From positions 17,604,339 through 17,668,338 of the forward strand of contig CP137684.1 in NCBI GenBank assembly GCA_037976565.1: a stretch of DNA of 64,000 nt. Direction: 5' to 3'. The notes under the pieces were generated by a model. That model saw only the letters and a list, made by a program, of their open reading frames with translations, was not told where the DNA came from and made no database searches. Source of the stretch: Mesocentrotus franciscanus. Taxonomy: Eukaryota > Echinodermata > Echinoidea > Camarodonta > Strongylocentrotidae. Below, piece by piece: positions 1 to 10,519 of this stretch. The number at the start of each line of letters is the position of its first letter. Position 1 is the stretch's first letter. The translations under genes were made by a program, and so were the position numbers.

Positions 1-1967
1 TATCATTATAATTATTATTATTCCTATTATCATTATTGTTATCATTACTATTAGAATCATCATTATCATCATTACAATTACCGATGTTGTGTTGTAGGTG
101 AGGTACACATGCGGTAGTACCTTTGACCCATTTTTCTCTTCCCAGACATCCCCTCACGTATACCTGCCCGCATTTTTTCGCCGGAAAATTGAAAGACTTC
201 TTAACCTTGATCATGTTCGTTACTGTATCCTACAGAGCAGGATATGAAACCACTCCTATTCTAAGAAAAGGGTGTTAAATGGTATCATCTTTTCTAACAA
301 GTGTTCAGATGATCAGCTCTTGTCAGCAGATCGGGTTGGATAAGGGTTTTGTTGTTGGAGACAACTTGGCGGCGTCGCGTCCTTATAATTTCATTTATTA
401 GGGTCAAGTTCGGTTAGGATACGGTGAAGAAATACATTCACAATTTGCAGTTGGTTGAACCTCTCTTGGAAAAAAGTTAAAGAAAAAATGTTTAGGCCTA
501 ATTTGATATATTTAGGATTATAGGCCTCTTTTAAATATGCAGAAGTAAAACTTTTGATGACGTAACATGTAATACACTTTATATTTCCGTATAACAAAGA
601 GCGCAGTGAATACACGTAGGACCTTTATTGCGCACAGTTGCCATTCATTTAAACTATTAAACAAAATTGTTGTATTTTTGGCGTATTAGGTTCGCGGCCT
701 GAAGTTCCGTCTTTTGAAAGTTGAATTATTAATTTTTCTAATTTTCACTAATTCGTTACGTTGATTTTGGTTCTTTTTCTTCAGGTCAACTTTTCTTCAA
801 TTAAGAGTTATTTCCCCTATTAACTGGGTAGGGTAACAAGAAAAAAGAAATCTGCCTCTCTCATTCAAAGTAAGAAAACACAAAGAAACAAACAAAAAAG
901 CCGAATAAAGATTAAATTGTTAGACATTGATCAGAAACTGAGAGAAAAAAAGGGCGAAAGTTGCAAACAAATTGATGGAAATGACAACCCCCCCCCCTGA
1001 GAATGTACAAAATAATGGAGAGGAAAACATTGCAGGGTGAGGGAACAAAGAGTTTAAAATTCGATAGCTCGTGTTAATTAAATTTGTTTGACTTCGGTAA
1101 CATATAGAAAAAGAAAATGGCATTTGAAGTTCACTCAGAAAGTGACGAGGTGTTTTTTGAACCCCCTAAAGAAAAAAAGCGACAAGCCGAGAAATACATT
1201 AAAAAAATAAAAACTAGAAAATTATTAGTAAAATGATCCTTGATAATTTTGCAAAGCTCTTAGGCCAATTTCTTCTTAAGTACTACATTAAACTAATGGG
1301 ATGGATAACTGAATGATATCGCAGTCCTATGGAATTGGGTTTGATTTTCCCGTTAATGCTACATTTTATAGGCCCGAGTGTTGGCTAACTCGATCCATTA
1401 CATTAAGTGCCGGGTTATAATGATTGGCGACAGCTAAATGCCTAATGTCTTTTTCTCCTCATTCCTTGCCCTTGAAATGCAAATATGTACTGTGAATGAT
1501 GTAAACACACTATGTGATGCAGGAGTCATGGAATATGTTAAATAACTTAATCTTTTGTTTTGCATATAAAGGTAATTTAGAATTTTTTTTTAAAACCCAA
1601 ATGCTTTACCCGGCCAAGTGATACATTTCTTTTAAAATAGATCTTCAGGCTATTATCATTATAGTGATACAAAGACACACCACATTTGCTTTTACAAATT
1701 CGCTAACAGTATGTGATGTTTTGGTTAACAATTCTTTGCGTTCCGCATTTTCTCCTGCATTCGTTTAGGAGGTCCACCCTGATTTGGGGTAGGTTGCTCT
1801 ATTGGAGCCTATCTCGTGTCACGGTGGGCTTCCTAAACGTGTTTAATTCTTAATACGCATGGGAGCTCATCGATGTCCATACATGCTTCTTTGTAGTTCA
1901 TTTATGCACACGAAATTGTGTGTGTGTCTAATTGTTTACCAGTCGTATATCAATGTATCAATGAGTA

Positions 1968-2128
1968 CTTTTAGATTTGCACGTCGACATAGTGGACTGC
2001 TACGTGTGACGTCCTTATAAGGCAATGTGACGTCCTTTTAAGGCACACTGCCGGGCACTGCCAGTGCCTTAAAAGGATGTCCACGTAGCAGTGTACGTTC
2101 TCATCGTGCAAATCTAAAAGTCCCTAAT
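1968..2128. repeat. Inverted-repeat element in retroelement leader
   Basis: A stem of about 60-70 bases opens with CTTTTAGATTTGCACG and closes with its complement CGTGCAAATCTAAAAG. The inner arms contain two copies of a GACGTCCTTWTAAGGCA motif. It looks like a small MITE or a foldback sequence. No target duplication is clear. Confidence 0.6.
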
Positions 2129-2431
2129 GTTTCTTTTTGTGTAGCCTCTTCCTTGTATTGTAACTGCTCTACTTTCTTTTCACTTTCGACTTTTATCTCT
2201 CCCCAGGTCTCTCTCTGCCTTGCCCACACGCACATGCTCATTATCCGTACAGGAAATGATGTCCTTCATTCCGTGCTATATTTGGATCCCTTATGGCTGA
2301 AAACGTTCCCTTCAGTGTACTGAGCGATGATGAGCTTTACAACTAGTTTAAACCAAACATTAATTTAAATTCTTCTCATTTTGACAATCTTCCATCTCAG
2401 GGAATTAATATTCCGGATACTGACTTAAACG

Positions 2432-2803
2432 ATGATAATGATAACCATGCATTATCCAAGTTCTAACTACTTTACTGCAAATCAATGTAAATCTCTTGAA
2501 AAAACACGTAATACATATTCAATTTTGCACTTGAATATAAGGAGTTTGAAGTGTAACTTGTCTGCATTTGCTTTGACCGAAACATGGCCAAAATTTAAAC
2601 TCGGGAATCTGCTCGTTCATATTCACTCCCCGGTTATGTTATTGTAGAAAATAGTACAGTTAATAGAAGAGGAGGTGGCTCTATATATCAATCAACATTT
2701 TGACTATTTTATTTATAGTGATCTTAATTGTATGACTGAAATTGCCGAATAAATTGTCATTGAAATTAAAGTACCTAATTCTAAGAACATTTTGATTACG
2801 GTA
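2432..2803 (+). pseudogene. Endonuclease domain fragment of the non-LTR element
   Basis: The reading frames here contain an APE-type endonuclease start (ILHLNIRSL, then LTETW, then a GYVIVEN-like and RGGG segment). Stops and frame changes interrupt it. The domain continues beyond the hAT-like insertion at 2812, because VCYRPPNSN is rebuilt only when bases 2812-4596 are removed. It has no host function. Confidence 0.7.
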
Positions 2804-2861
2804 TGTTACAGCAGGCGCGGAACCAGGGGGCAGGGGCCTTGGCCCCTCCCCCAGCAAAAAC

Positions 2862-3345
2862 AAGAGAGAGAGAGAGAGAGAGAGAGAAGGAAAAGAAGGG
2901 AAAGGGAAATAGGAGAGAAAGAGAAAGGAAAAAGAAAAGGAAAGGGGATAAAAGAAGGAGATCGGGGGGGGGGCGAAAGGGCCTTGCCTCCCCCCTTCAA
3001 AAAAAGAGAGAAAGAAGGAAAGGGAAAGGGAAAGAAAAAGAGGAGATTAAGGGAAAGAAAAAAAAGAGGAAGAAAGGAAAAGAAGGGGGATATCATTGCA
3101 ATTTTCTCACCAGGGCCATTGCCTCTCCCCCCGCCCCCGCCAAAAAAGAGAACTATTTAAGGAAGGGAAAGGGAAAGAGGAGAGCTAAAGGGGAACAAAA
3201 CAGAGGAAGAAGGAAAGAAAAGGGTGAAAAGAAGGGGAAATCAGTTGCGATTAATCCCGCCAACAACGTGTGGATCGGCCGAAAGGAAGGGAAGGAAAAG
3301 AAGAAAAAAAGAGAAATAAGAAAGGTAGGGGAGATCACTTGCGAT
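2862..3345. repeat. Purine-rich low-complexity tract
   Basis: (GA)n and GGGAAA/GAAAGG runs with almost no pyrimidines on the plus strand. They give long Lys/Arg/Glu-rich or Phe/Leu/Ser-rich open frames that are compositional artefacts. Confidence 0.85.
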
Positions 3346-3704
3346 TTTCCCTAACACGGTGTAGATCGGGGGCACTAGCGTACTGACAGGGCATGGGGGG
3401 CCTGCCCCCAAATAAAATTCAAAGGTGACTTATTTCTAATTCGATACCGGTAATTTACAAATGTTGCTGAAATGACATAATTTTCCGAGATTTTTCCTCA
3501 CTTTTTAGTAAATTATACTTTTTTATGCGTTTGTTGGAAAATGACAAATTCCTAAATTTACAGTCAGGCAAGAAATATGCTTATTAAGAGGCATACATGT
3601 CAGGGCCCGCGGAACGGCGGGGCTCGAGGGCCTCGAGCTCCCCCCACACTTTTTTGTGGAAAAGTATATTAAACAGAAATAGAAAGAAAGAGAGAACGAA
3701 AGAA

Positions 3705-4400
3705 AGAATAGTGACCTGCCAGTGTCACAAAATAATGAAGTATCAAAATATGCTCATCTGACCGTGATTAAATGCCTAACACCCCTTAGCTTCTCGGGGC
3801 TCCGCCCCCTGGACCCCACACCAATTAGTGACCTGCCAGTGTCACAAATAAGGTATCAAAATATGTTCATCTGACCGTAATTAAATGCCTAAAACACCTG
3901 AGCTTCCGGGGGCTCTGCCCCCTGGACCCACTAAAGCGGTCCCCTGGATGCTCATTTGACCGTTATTTTTTGCCTAAAACCCCTGAGCTTCCGGGAGCTC
4001 CGCCCCCTGGACCCCACGCCAATTAGTGACCTGCCAGTGCACAAATAAGGTTTCAAAATATGATCATCTGACCGTAATTAAATGCCTAAAACCCCTGAGC
4101 TTTCGGGGCTCTGCCCTGGACCCCACTTAGGGCCCTAAGGCGTGTCCCTAGATGCTCATCTTACGGTAATTTAATGCCTAAAACCCCTGAGCTTATGGGA
4201 GCTCAGCCCCCTGGACCCCACGCCAATTAGTGACCTGCCTGTCATGAATAAGGTATCGAAATATGCTCACCTGACCGTAATAATATGTTCATCTGACCGT
4301 AATTAAATGCCTAAAACCCCTGAGCTTCCGGCTCCGCCCCTTGACCCCCGCCGGGGCTTTGCCCCTAGACCCCACGCCAATTTACGCTACGCTCTACCTG
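3705..4400. repeat. Tandem direct repeats inside the hAT-like element
   Basis: About five copies of a unit of roughly 100-200 bp recur, with landmarks GTGACCTGCCAGTG, CATCTGACCGTAATTAAATG, CCTAAAACCCCTGAGCTTC and CCCCCTGGACCCCACGCC. The copies differ by small indels. Confidence 0.8.
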
Positions 4401-4697
4401 ATCGTAAATACTTTAGCCCCTCCCCACCCACTTGTAACATGTAAGAGTGGGGTGATGCGGACTTTCTTGTCTGCCCCCCCCCCCAAAAAAAAAAAAATCA
4501 TTGCTCATTACGCCACCTTTACGTACCAATATTTGGCTCGCATAATTTCAAATGTGTGCCCCCCTAAGAAATCCTGGATCCGCGCCTGTGTTACAGACCT
4601 CCTAATTCAAATATTCCTGACTTTTTATAATATTATAAAATCCAGTCTTTACCAAAACAGACTGCTATATCGTAGGAGATTTTAACATAGACATATC

Positions 4698-5273
4698 TAA
4701 ATCTTCCACCATTTTTGGTACACGGCTTCCTTAGGACCTACTAAACGATATTAGGCTAGGAGCCCCCGGCAAAAATGCAATTTAAGAGTGTGGGGGCTGG
4801 GGCGTCTTTTTGGAGCCCCAAATTGATTTTATAACATTGATTTGTTGTTGTACAAATGCCATTTTTTGGTACAGGGCTTCCTTAGGACGTACTGAACGAT
4901 ATTAGGGTAGGAGCCTCCGTCAAGAATATCATATAAGGATGTGAGGCAGGGGCGTCGCCTCGTAGCCCCCAAATAATTTAGAAGGTAATATAACATTTAT
5001 TTGGTGTTGTACAAATGCCATTTTTGGTACAGGGCTTCATTAGGACCTACTGAACGATATTAGGGTAGGAGCCCCCGGCAAGAATATCATATAAGGGTGT
5101 GGGACAGGGGCGTCGCCTTGTAGTCCACAACTAATTGGTAAGGTAATATAACATTGAGTTTTTGTATTACAAACGCAATGGGGCCCCCAATCACACATAT
5201 ATGAATATTTATGCCGGGGGCTCCTACCCTACCATCATTCAGCAGGTCCTAAGGAAGCCGTGTACGAAAAATG
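4698..5273. mobile_element. MITE with long inverted ends and internal direct repeats
   Basis: The left end reads CACCATTTTTGGTACACGG and the right end is its near-complement, CCGTGTACGAAAAATGGTG. Both continue inwards through a CTTCCTTAGGACCT segment. Between them are about three direct repeats of a 165-175 bp unit containing GATATTAGGGTAGGAGCC. It splits the retroelement between VGDFNIDIS and the C-terminal part of its endonuclease. I found no clear target duplication, so the superfamily is unassigned. Confidence 0.75.
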
Positions 5274-5274
5274 G

Positions 5275-7620
5275 TGTTTTTATCCGGCAAGTAATGATAT
5301 TCGATAAATTTGACGCTAAGCCACCTGACTATGATAATATCCTTTGCAATGTTGTTCCCTTACCTGAATCAGGAATCATTTTATCTGACATATTAGATCA
5401 CAACCCAATTTTTTCACGAAGTCCTTGTATTTTTAACAAAAAAGATAGCCCCTTGCAAAGATTCAGAAGAGTAACACCTAATAAAATAGCGCGATTGAAA
5501 GAAAGTCTTTAAGATGCTGATTGGACTGCAGTTTATAGTTCGCATGATACAAATTTTGCGTATGATAAATTTATGACGAGTTTCATGTCACATTTAGTCA
5601 GACACATTCCATTAGTGAACAAACGTTCTAATTATAAAAGAGTCCCAGACTTTCTTAGATAACTAAATCAATTATAAGATCAATCAATCGAGAAAAAAAA
5701 TTATATTACGCCAGCAAAATACAGCGTCCGAAAAGTCTCACCGTAAATGTACTACTTACAAAAATGTTCTCACTATAATATTACGTACTGAAAAACGAAA
5801 ATATTTATAAAAAACAGTTAATTCTCTTCGAACATGATATAAGTAAAATAGGGAAAATCATAAATAGTGCCATTAATAAGCATAACGACAAATCACGTAT
5901 GACTAAAGTTAAATATAACAACGTAGAAATTCACTATTCAGTGCAGATAGCTGATACGTTCAAACAATATTTCTCTCAAATAGGACATATAGCATTGCAC
6001 AAAATATTCCTCCAATGCACAATACATTTTTGAGACTTTATAGACCAGCCTAATCCCAATTCACTATTTTCTTTTCCTGTACATAGAAATTAATTGATAG
6101 ATATAGTTCATAACTTGAAAAATAAAATAAGTGCTGGACACGATGGCATTGGTAATATTTTATTGAAAAACGTCATAAACTACATTGTCAATCCGTTATC
6201 TTGATTGTAAAAAGATTTCCAAGGTTATACCGGTTAATAAAAAAGGAGAAAAAGATAATATATGTAACTTTAGACCGGTTTCTCTCCTGCCTGCTTTTTC
6301 AAAAATTCTGGAAAGAATAATAAACATAAGACTTCTTAATTTTGTGAATAAAAACAACATAATTTATCATTTTCAGTTTGGCTTACAAGGGTAAGTTCAG
6401 TATGGGATGTACTATAGTACATCCCATACTAAACTTACCCTTGTCGAAAAAATTACAAAAGCTATTGACAAATTCAATCATACTGTGGGTGTTTTCCTGG
6501 ACCTCTCCAAGGCCTTTGATACCATCGATCATAAATACTTCTCTACAAATTAAACAATTACGGAATTCGTGGTAGGACCTTGGAGTGGTTCAGAGTCTAC
6601 CTAACAAACCGCAAGCAATTTGTATGTATAAATGACCAATGTTTTTCTATGCAAGATGTATATTGTGGTGTTTCCCAGGGTAGTTTACTGGGCCCCTTTT
6701 ATTTATTATCTATATAACGATATCCAAAAATCCTCTATTATCCTCTCGTTTCTGTTATTTGCAGATGATTCGAACGTGCTCCTCTCACATCTAGATCCTG
6801 ATATTTTGATCAATACACTAAATATTGAATTAGATAAATTGCTACAATGGATAAGAGCTAATAAGTTATCAGTAAATTTACAAAAAAACAAAATGTATCC
6901 TCTTCAGCTATTCTATAGGTAACTTACCACATAATATGAAACTAGATAATACTGACATAGAAGCCGTCACTTCAATGAAATTTCTAGGTCTAATAATGGA
7001 CGATAAACTCTCATGGGAAAGTCATATTGATAGCATTTGCCGAACAATTTCTCGCTATATAGGCATCATAAATAACATTTAAGTTTTTTTCTGCCAACCT
7101 CCTCCCTGCTAATGCTTTACTCGACATTAATTTTCCCTACTTAAATTATGGCATTATTGTTTGGGGTATTACACACAATTCTTATCTTCATAGAATACTA
7201 CTTCTACAAAAGAAAGCTATGCGCGTTATCTGTAACACTTCCTGGAGATCTCATACTGATGTTTTGTTTATCGAAAATAATATCCTGAAGATAAATGATT
7301 TATATCATTATAACCTCGGTCAGTTTATGTACCAGTTAAATAATAATACGCTACCCTCAGTCTTCAATTCAATATTCTACACAAATAAAACTATACACAA
7401 ATACCCCACACGCCAATCTGACGAATTCCATCTGCCGTTAACTAGAACTATACTCGCTAAATCCATATTCACTTATGCAGGCCCGAAGTTTTAGACCATT
7501 CTTGATGATAGCATCAAGAATGCCCTAGTTTAAATTCTTTAAAATATCAATTTAAAATATCTCTTCTACGTAATTATCAATCGTCAGCTCTCCCTCATTC
7601 AATTGATTTCACTCAATAAT
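5275..7620 (+). pseudogene. Reverse transcriptase region of the non-LTR element
   Basis: In order: the end of the endonuclease (SDILDHNPIF), a linker, then RT motifs including NFRPVSLLPAFSKILERI, FLDLSKAFDTIDH, GVSQGSLLGPF and the catalytic FADD motif in LLFADDSNVLLSH. The C-terminal region typical of CR1/Jockey relatives follows (KAMRVICN, YPTRQSDEFHLPLTRT). The frame changes repeatedly and there are in-frame stops, plus a foldback at 6386-6443. It is a relic and the source of the plus-strand frames in this interval. Confidence 0.82.
6386..6443. repeat. Near-perfect 58-bp palindrome inside the RT
   Basis: CAAGGGTAAGTTCAGTATGG meets its inverse complement around the centre GTACTATAGTAC, with one mismatch. 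The right arm is the normal coding strand (STSHTKLTLVEK in frame). The left arm is an inverted copy that displaces the residues expected between QFG and STSH. Confidence 0.85.
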
Positions 7621-8507
7621 ACACTCTATTATGTTTTCATTCATTTTGTACTGCCATCCGTATTCGGTCGGTCGGTGTTTTGTTGTGTTTGTTTATAGGT
7701 AAGAGCCTTACCCTCTCTCGTTCCTTGTCTCCCTTCTTTCCCTGTCCCTTTCACTCATTTTATGTTCTGTCTATCCGGTTTATGTATTCGTGCGTTCCCT
7801 TATTATTGATACACTTTTTTGAAACTATAAGTTATAGAGGGCTGCAATCTACAAGCCCAGCTTTTCACCAATCACCTCCATGACCAATCTGTTCTCTATG
7901 CCTGTTAATTGTACACTGTGGACCAATTACAATTACATTTACATGTATTTTATCATATTTTGTTGGAAATGGAAATAAACGAAATGAAATACAAAAATTA
8001 GAAGAGGTAAGATTTTATTAAATTAATGTTTTTCAAGAAAAAGGAAATAGATACAGATGCATTGAAAAGATACTGTGCTAACGGCATGAAAAATGACATG
8101 TCACATTGTCATGTCAAAGTCATTAGTATTGAGAAGCTAGATAAGCAAACTTTTGAATCAATATGAATCACTACGTTGCTAGGAAATTATAACTCGGTTG
8201 ATATTGTGTTCTGCGTATTTTTGAATTCAAGTCATCTGCATTGATATATATTAAAGATAAAGTTGAGTTCTGGTCATGCGATTGCATTGTGAAAGAAACG
8301 GTGTGGAATCGATCAGAAAAGGTTGATCATCTAGCATATAAGTATTGGTGTGTACTGCAAGGTTTTGGAATCATCAAAATGATAAGAAATTTGGCCCAGT
8401 CTTGGTAAAGTTACAAGCACTGTACACAGAAAGACGTATATGGGACTACACAAACATGTGGCATAAAAATCCGTCCCGATTTTTATGCTGTTGCATGCCA
8501 TATTTAA

Positions 8508-8797
8508 AATATTAAGGCATTTGAAGAGCCATGCTTTTCAGGAACATTTTTTATCTGATGTTCTTCCACACTTGCATAATAACAATGATAACGCTCACAA
8601 ATTATTTTTCACCTCTTCCCAGAACTCAACCTTCTCTTTAAGTACAGTATTACTTAAAGAGCAGGTTGAGTTCTGGGAAAGGTGAAAAATAATTTGAGAG
8701 TTTTTTTTTCTCATTCTTTTTATGTTATTGTGGAAGAGTGTCATAGAAAAAAAGATGTCCTCTGAAAACGATTGGTCTTCAAATGCCCTCATATTCA
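8508..8797. repeat. Long hairpin (foldback) element
   Basis: The two halves are inverted copies: GGCATTTGAAGAGCC on the left pairs with the complement of TCTTCAAATGCCC on the right. The centre is a tight stem, CCCAGAACTCAACC...GGTTGAGTTCTGGG. Copy B retains only the right half (about 50660-50760). Confidence 0.8.
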
Positions 8798-8859
8798 AAA
8801 TAATATTGATAAGTTACAGCTAAAGGTTGTGGACCACATTGTCATGCCATATCCTTGTC

Positions 8860-9215
8860 CAGTTTTACACATATTTCTGTGTACAGTGCATGGTTTCGGT
8901 GTAATATACTACCTTTGAATCTTAAGAAAACAAACTACATATACTTTAGAACCCATAATAAATCAGTAGAATTTGATATCCCAGTAAAAATTGATTATAC
9001 TGTGATCGAACAGAAAACCGATCCTAAATTTCTTGGAGTTTATATTAACGAACTTGTAAATTGTCTGACCATGTCAAATATGTATCTAAAAACATTTCAC
9101 GCAATGATGAAGTTCTATCTAACTTAAAATATTACCTACCATTAACAATTTCATTCATACTGTAAATTACTATGCTCGTATATAACATACTGTAATTTCA
9201 TATAGGCGAATTCCA
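8860..9215 (+). pseudogene. Reverse transcriptase C-terminal fragment (copy A)
   Basis: The segment reads WFRCNILPLNLKKTNYIYF, then IEQKTDPKFLGVYINE and, after a stop, YYLPLTISFIH. This is the region just after the RT catalytic core in CR1/Jockey-type elements, where the pattern is WFxxNKLxLNxxKTxYxxF...FLGVxID. There is no start, no catalytic FADD and stops follow, so it is a truncated relic. It is matched at 50825-51140. Confidence 0.72.
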
Positions 9216-9297
9216 AATGACTGAACGACTCAATTTTAAGATATCCAAAACATGCGATACGTATTTTTACTGGTTCTTGCTACCCAGAGCCATTGAT

Positions 9298-9421
9298 TAG
9301 GAGAGTTTGGCCAACCCGGTTCGAGTTGGACACAATATGGCGTCTACTGCTTTGTTGGGCAAGCACAAAACAAAAGAATATACGCCATGTTGTGACCCAT
9401 GAAACCAAGTTGGCCAAACTC
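9298..9421. repeat. Small inverted-repeat element
   Basis: GAGTTTGGCCAAC at the left end is matched by GTTGGCCAAACTC at the right, with an internal CACAATATGGCG / CGCCATGTTGTG pair. It is a MITE-like hairpin of about 120 bp, also present at 51230-51350 in copy B. Confidence 0.75.
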
Positions 9422-9736
9422 TGTGTATAGATGGCTCTGTTGCTACCGAGATCACAGCGCCCCCTTGTTTCTCAAATTAAATAACCTCAAATTTTGGACA
9501 TTAAAAGAAACCTTACCCCAAGAAATAACGTTACTTATTCTGAGAGATTTATTATATTCTTGCCCATTAATCTACAATATTCCCCACCAAAGTGTATGAG
9601 AGAGGCATAAAGTAAGAATAATGTAGAGTTTCTCAGCATGACATGGGCATTGCCATTTTCTTGAAAACCTGACGAAACAATGTGAAGTCGTTTATCAAGT
9701 AAATGTAATCAAATTTATGGATGCTTCCTTACCAGG

Positions 9737-9756
9737 TGTGTGTGTGTGTGTGTGGT
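9737..9756. repeat. (GT)n microsatellite
   Basis: A short run of GT dinucleotides, longer in copy B (51668-51690). Confidence 0.9.
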
Positions 9757-10163
9757 GATGAAGTATTTCATTCACCTGCTATTATTGTTTGTACTCAGTT
9801 GCCAGAACGCTAATTGCATAAGTAAGTTGGTGCTCTTCTGGGGTGAAGTTTTATCATAAATGGAATAGATTTTTCAACTGCTATATTTTATTATTTTTAA
9901 ATGAACTATTTAAATTCGTACCCTCGTCATATACTTTTCACCAAATATAATTTCTCTTTTGTCAGCTATGATTCTTCATCATTGAAAAGTAAAGGCGTTG
10001 TTGTTATCTTTTAAATGAAAGGTTGGTGCAGGATACATGTACAGCATAGCCTGGTACGTCACATTTTCAAGAAAATGGCTTTGCCCATGTCATGCTAAAA
10101 GGCATCACATCATGCCAAGAATATCTTCATTCATATATCTCTTGTACATTTTCTTAAGGAATA

Positions 10164-10515
10164 TTGCAATTCATAGGGCAGGAAGACACCTTTAAAAAAA
10201 TAGAATACCTACACTTATTCTTTGGGGAGAGGTTTCCTTTAACTTTTTACAGACTTCACTGTTTATGTTTGGTCTTTACCAAGACCAATTACTTCCTGCA
10301 TTTAAAGAAAAACAAAGATGTACATTCTTATCCAACAAGACAGTCACATAAATTTCACCTATCCATTTCCAAAACCGCTACAGCACATAAATCAATTAAA
10401 CATAGTGGCCTACACATATGAAATTCCCTGCCGTTGGATCGAATAAATATTCACTCCGAGTTTACTCTCAAAGCAGCAGTGAAAAGAATGCTGCTCTCCC
10501 GATATATTGTTTAAT
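10164..10515 (+). pseudogene. Second RT C-terminal fragment
   Basis: The frame contains VHSYPTRQSHKFHLSISK followed by SIKHSGLHI, a stop where Trp is normal, and NSLPLDRINIHSEFTLK. This is the extreme C-terminus seen in CR1/Jockey-type RTs (YPTRQSxxFHLP...GxxIWNSLP). Copy B has different DNA at this place (52075-53640), so the fragment is an insertion in A or was lost from B. Confidence 0.72.
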
Positions 10516-10519
10516 CGTG

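Larger units (their letters stand above)
2812..4588. mobile_element. Nonautonomous hAT-like element with 8-bp target duplication
   Basis: The ends are imperfect inverted repeats, CAGGCGCGGAACCAG on the left and CTGGATCCGCGCCTG on the right. The 8-base sequence TGTTACAG occurs directly on both sides (2804-2811 and 4589-4596). An 8-bp duplication with CAGG...CCTG ends is characteristic of the hAT superfamily. No transposase is visible: the interior is a purine-rich tract followed by GC-rich direct repeats. It sits inside the endonuclease domain of the host retroelement and is therefore younger than it. Confidence 0.88.
1195..7985 (+). mobile_element. Decayed CR1/Jockey-type non-LTR retrotransposon
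   Basis: Copy B reads straight across this site, and the flanks share a GAAATACA-like target duplication. Pieces of an endonuclease (ILHLNIRSL and TETW near 2520-2590, VCYRPPN interrupted at 2804, VGDFNIDIS near 4660, SDILDHNPIF near 5380) and a reverse transcriptase (AGHDGI, NFRPVSLLPAFSKILERI, FLDLSKAFDTIDH, GVSQGSLLGPF, LLFADDSNVLL, YPTRQSDEFHLP) occur in order on the plus strand. The 3' end carries an AATAAACGAAATGAAATACA tail. Many stops and frameshifts show it is dead. About 1195-2290 would be the 5' leader, where I see no coding sequence. Confidence 0.85.

Noticed and set aside
2792..3354. Long Lys/Arg/Glu-rich and Phe/Leu-rich open frames
   Set aside because: They arise from the purine-rich tract inside a hAT-like element; no domain, start context or homology.
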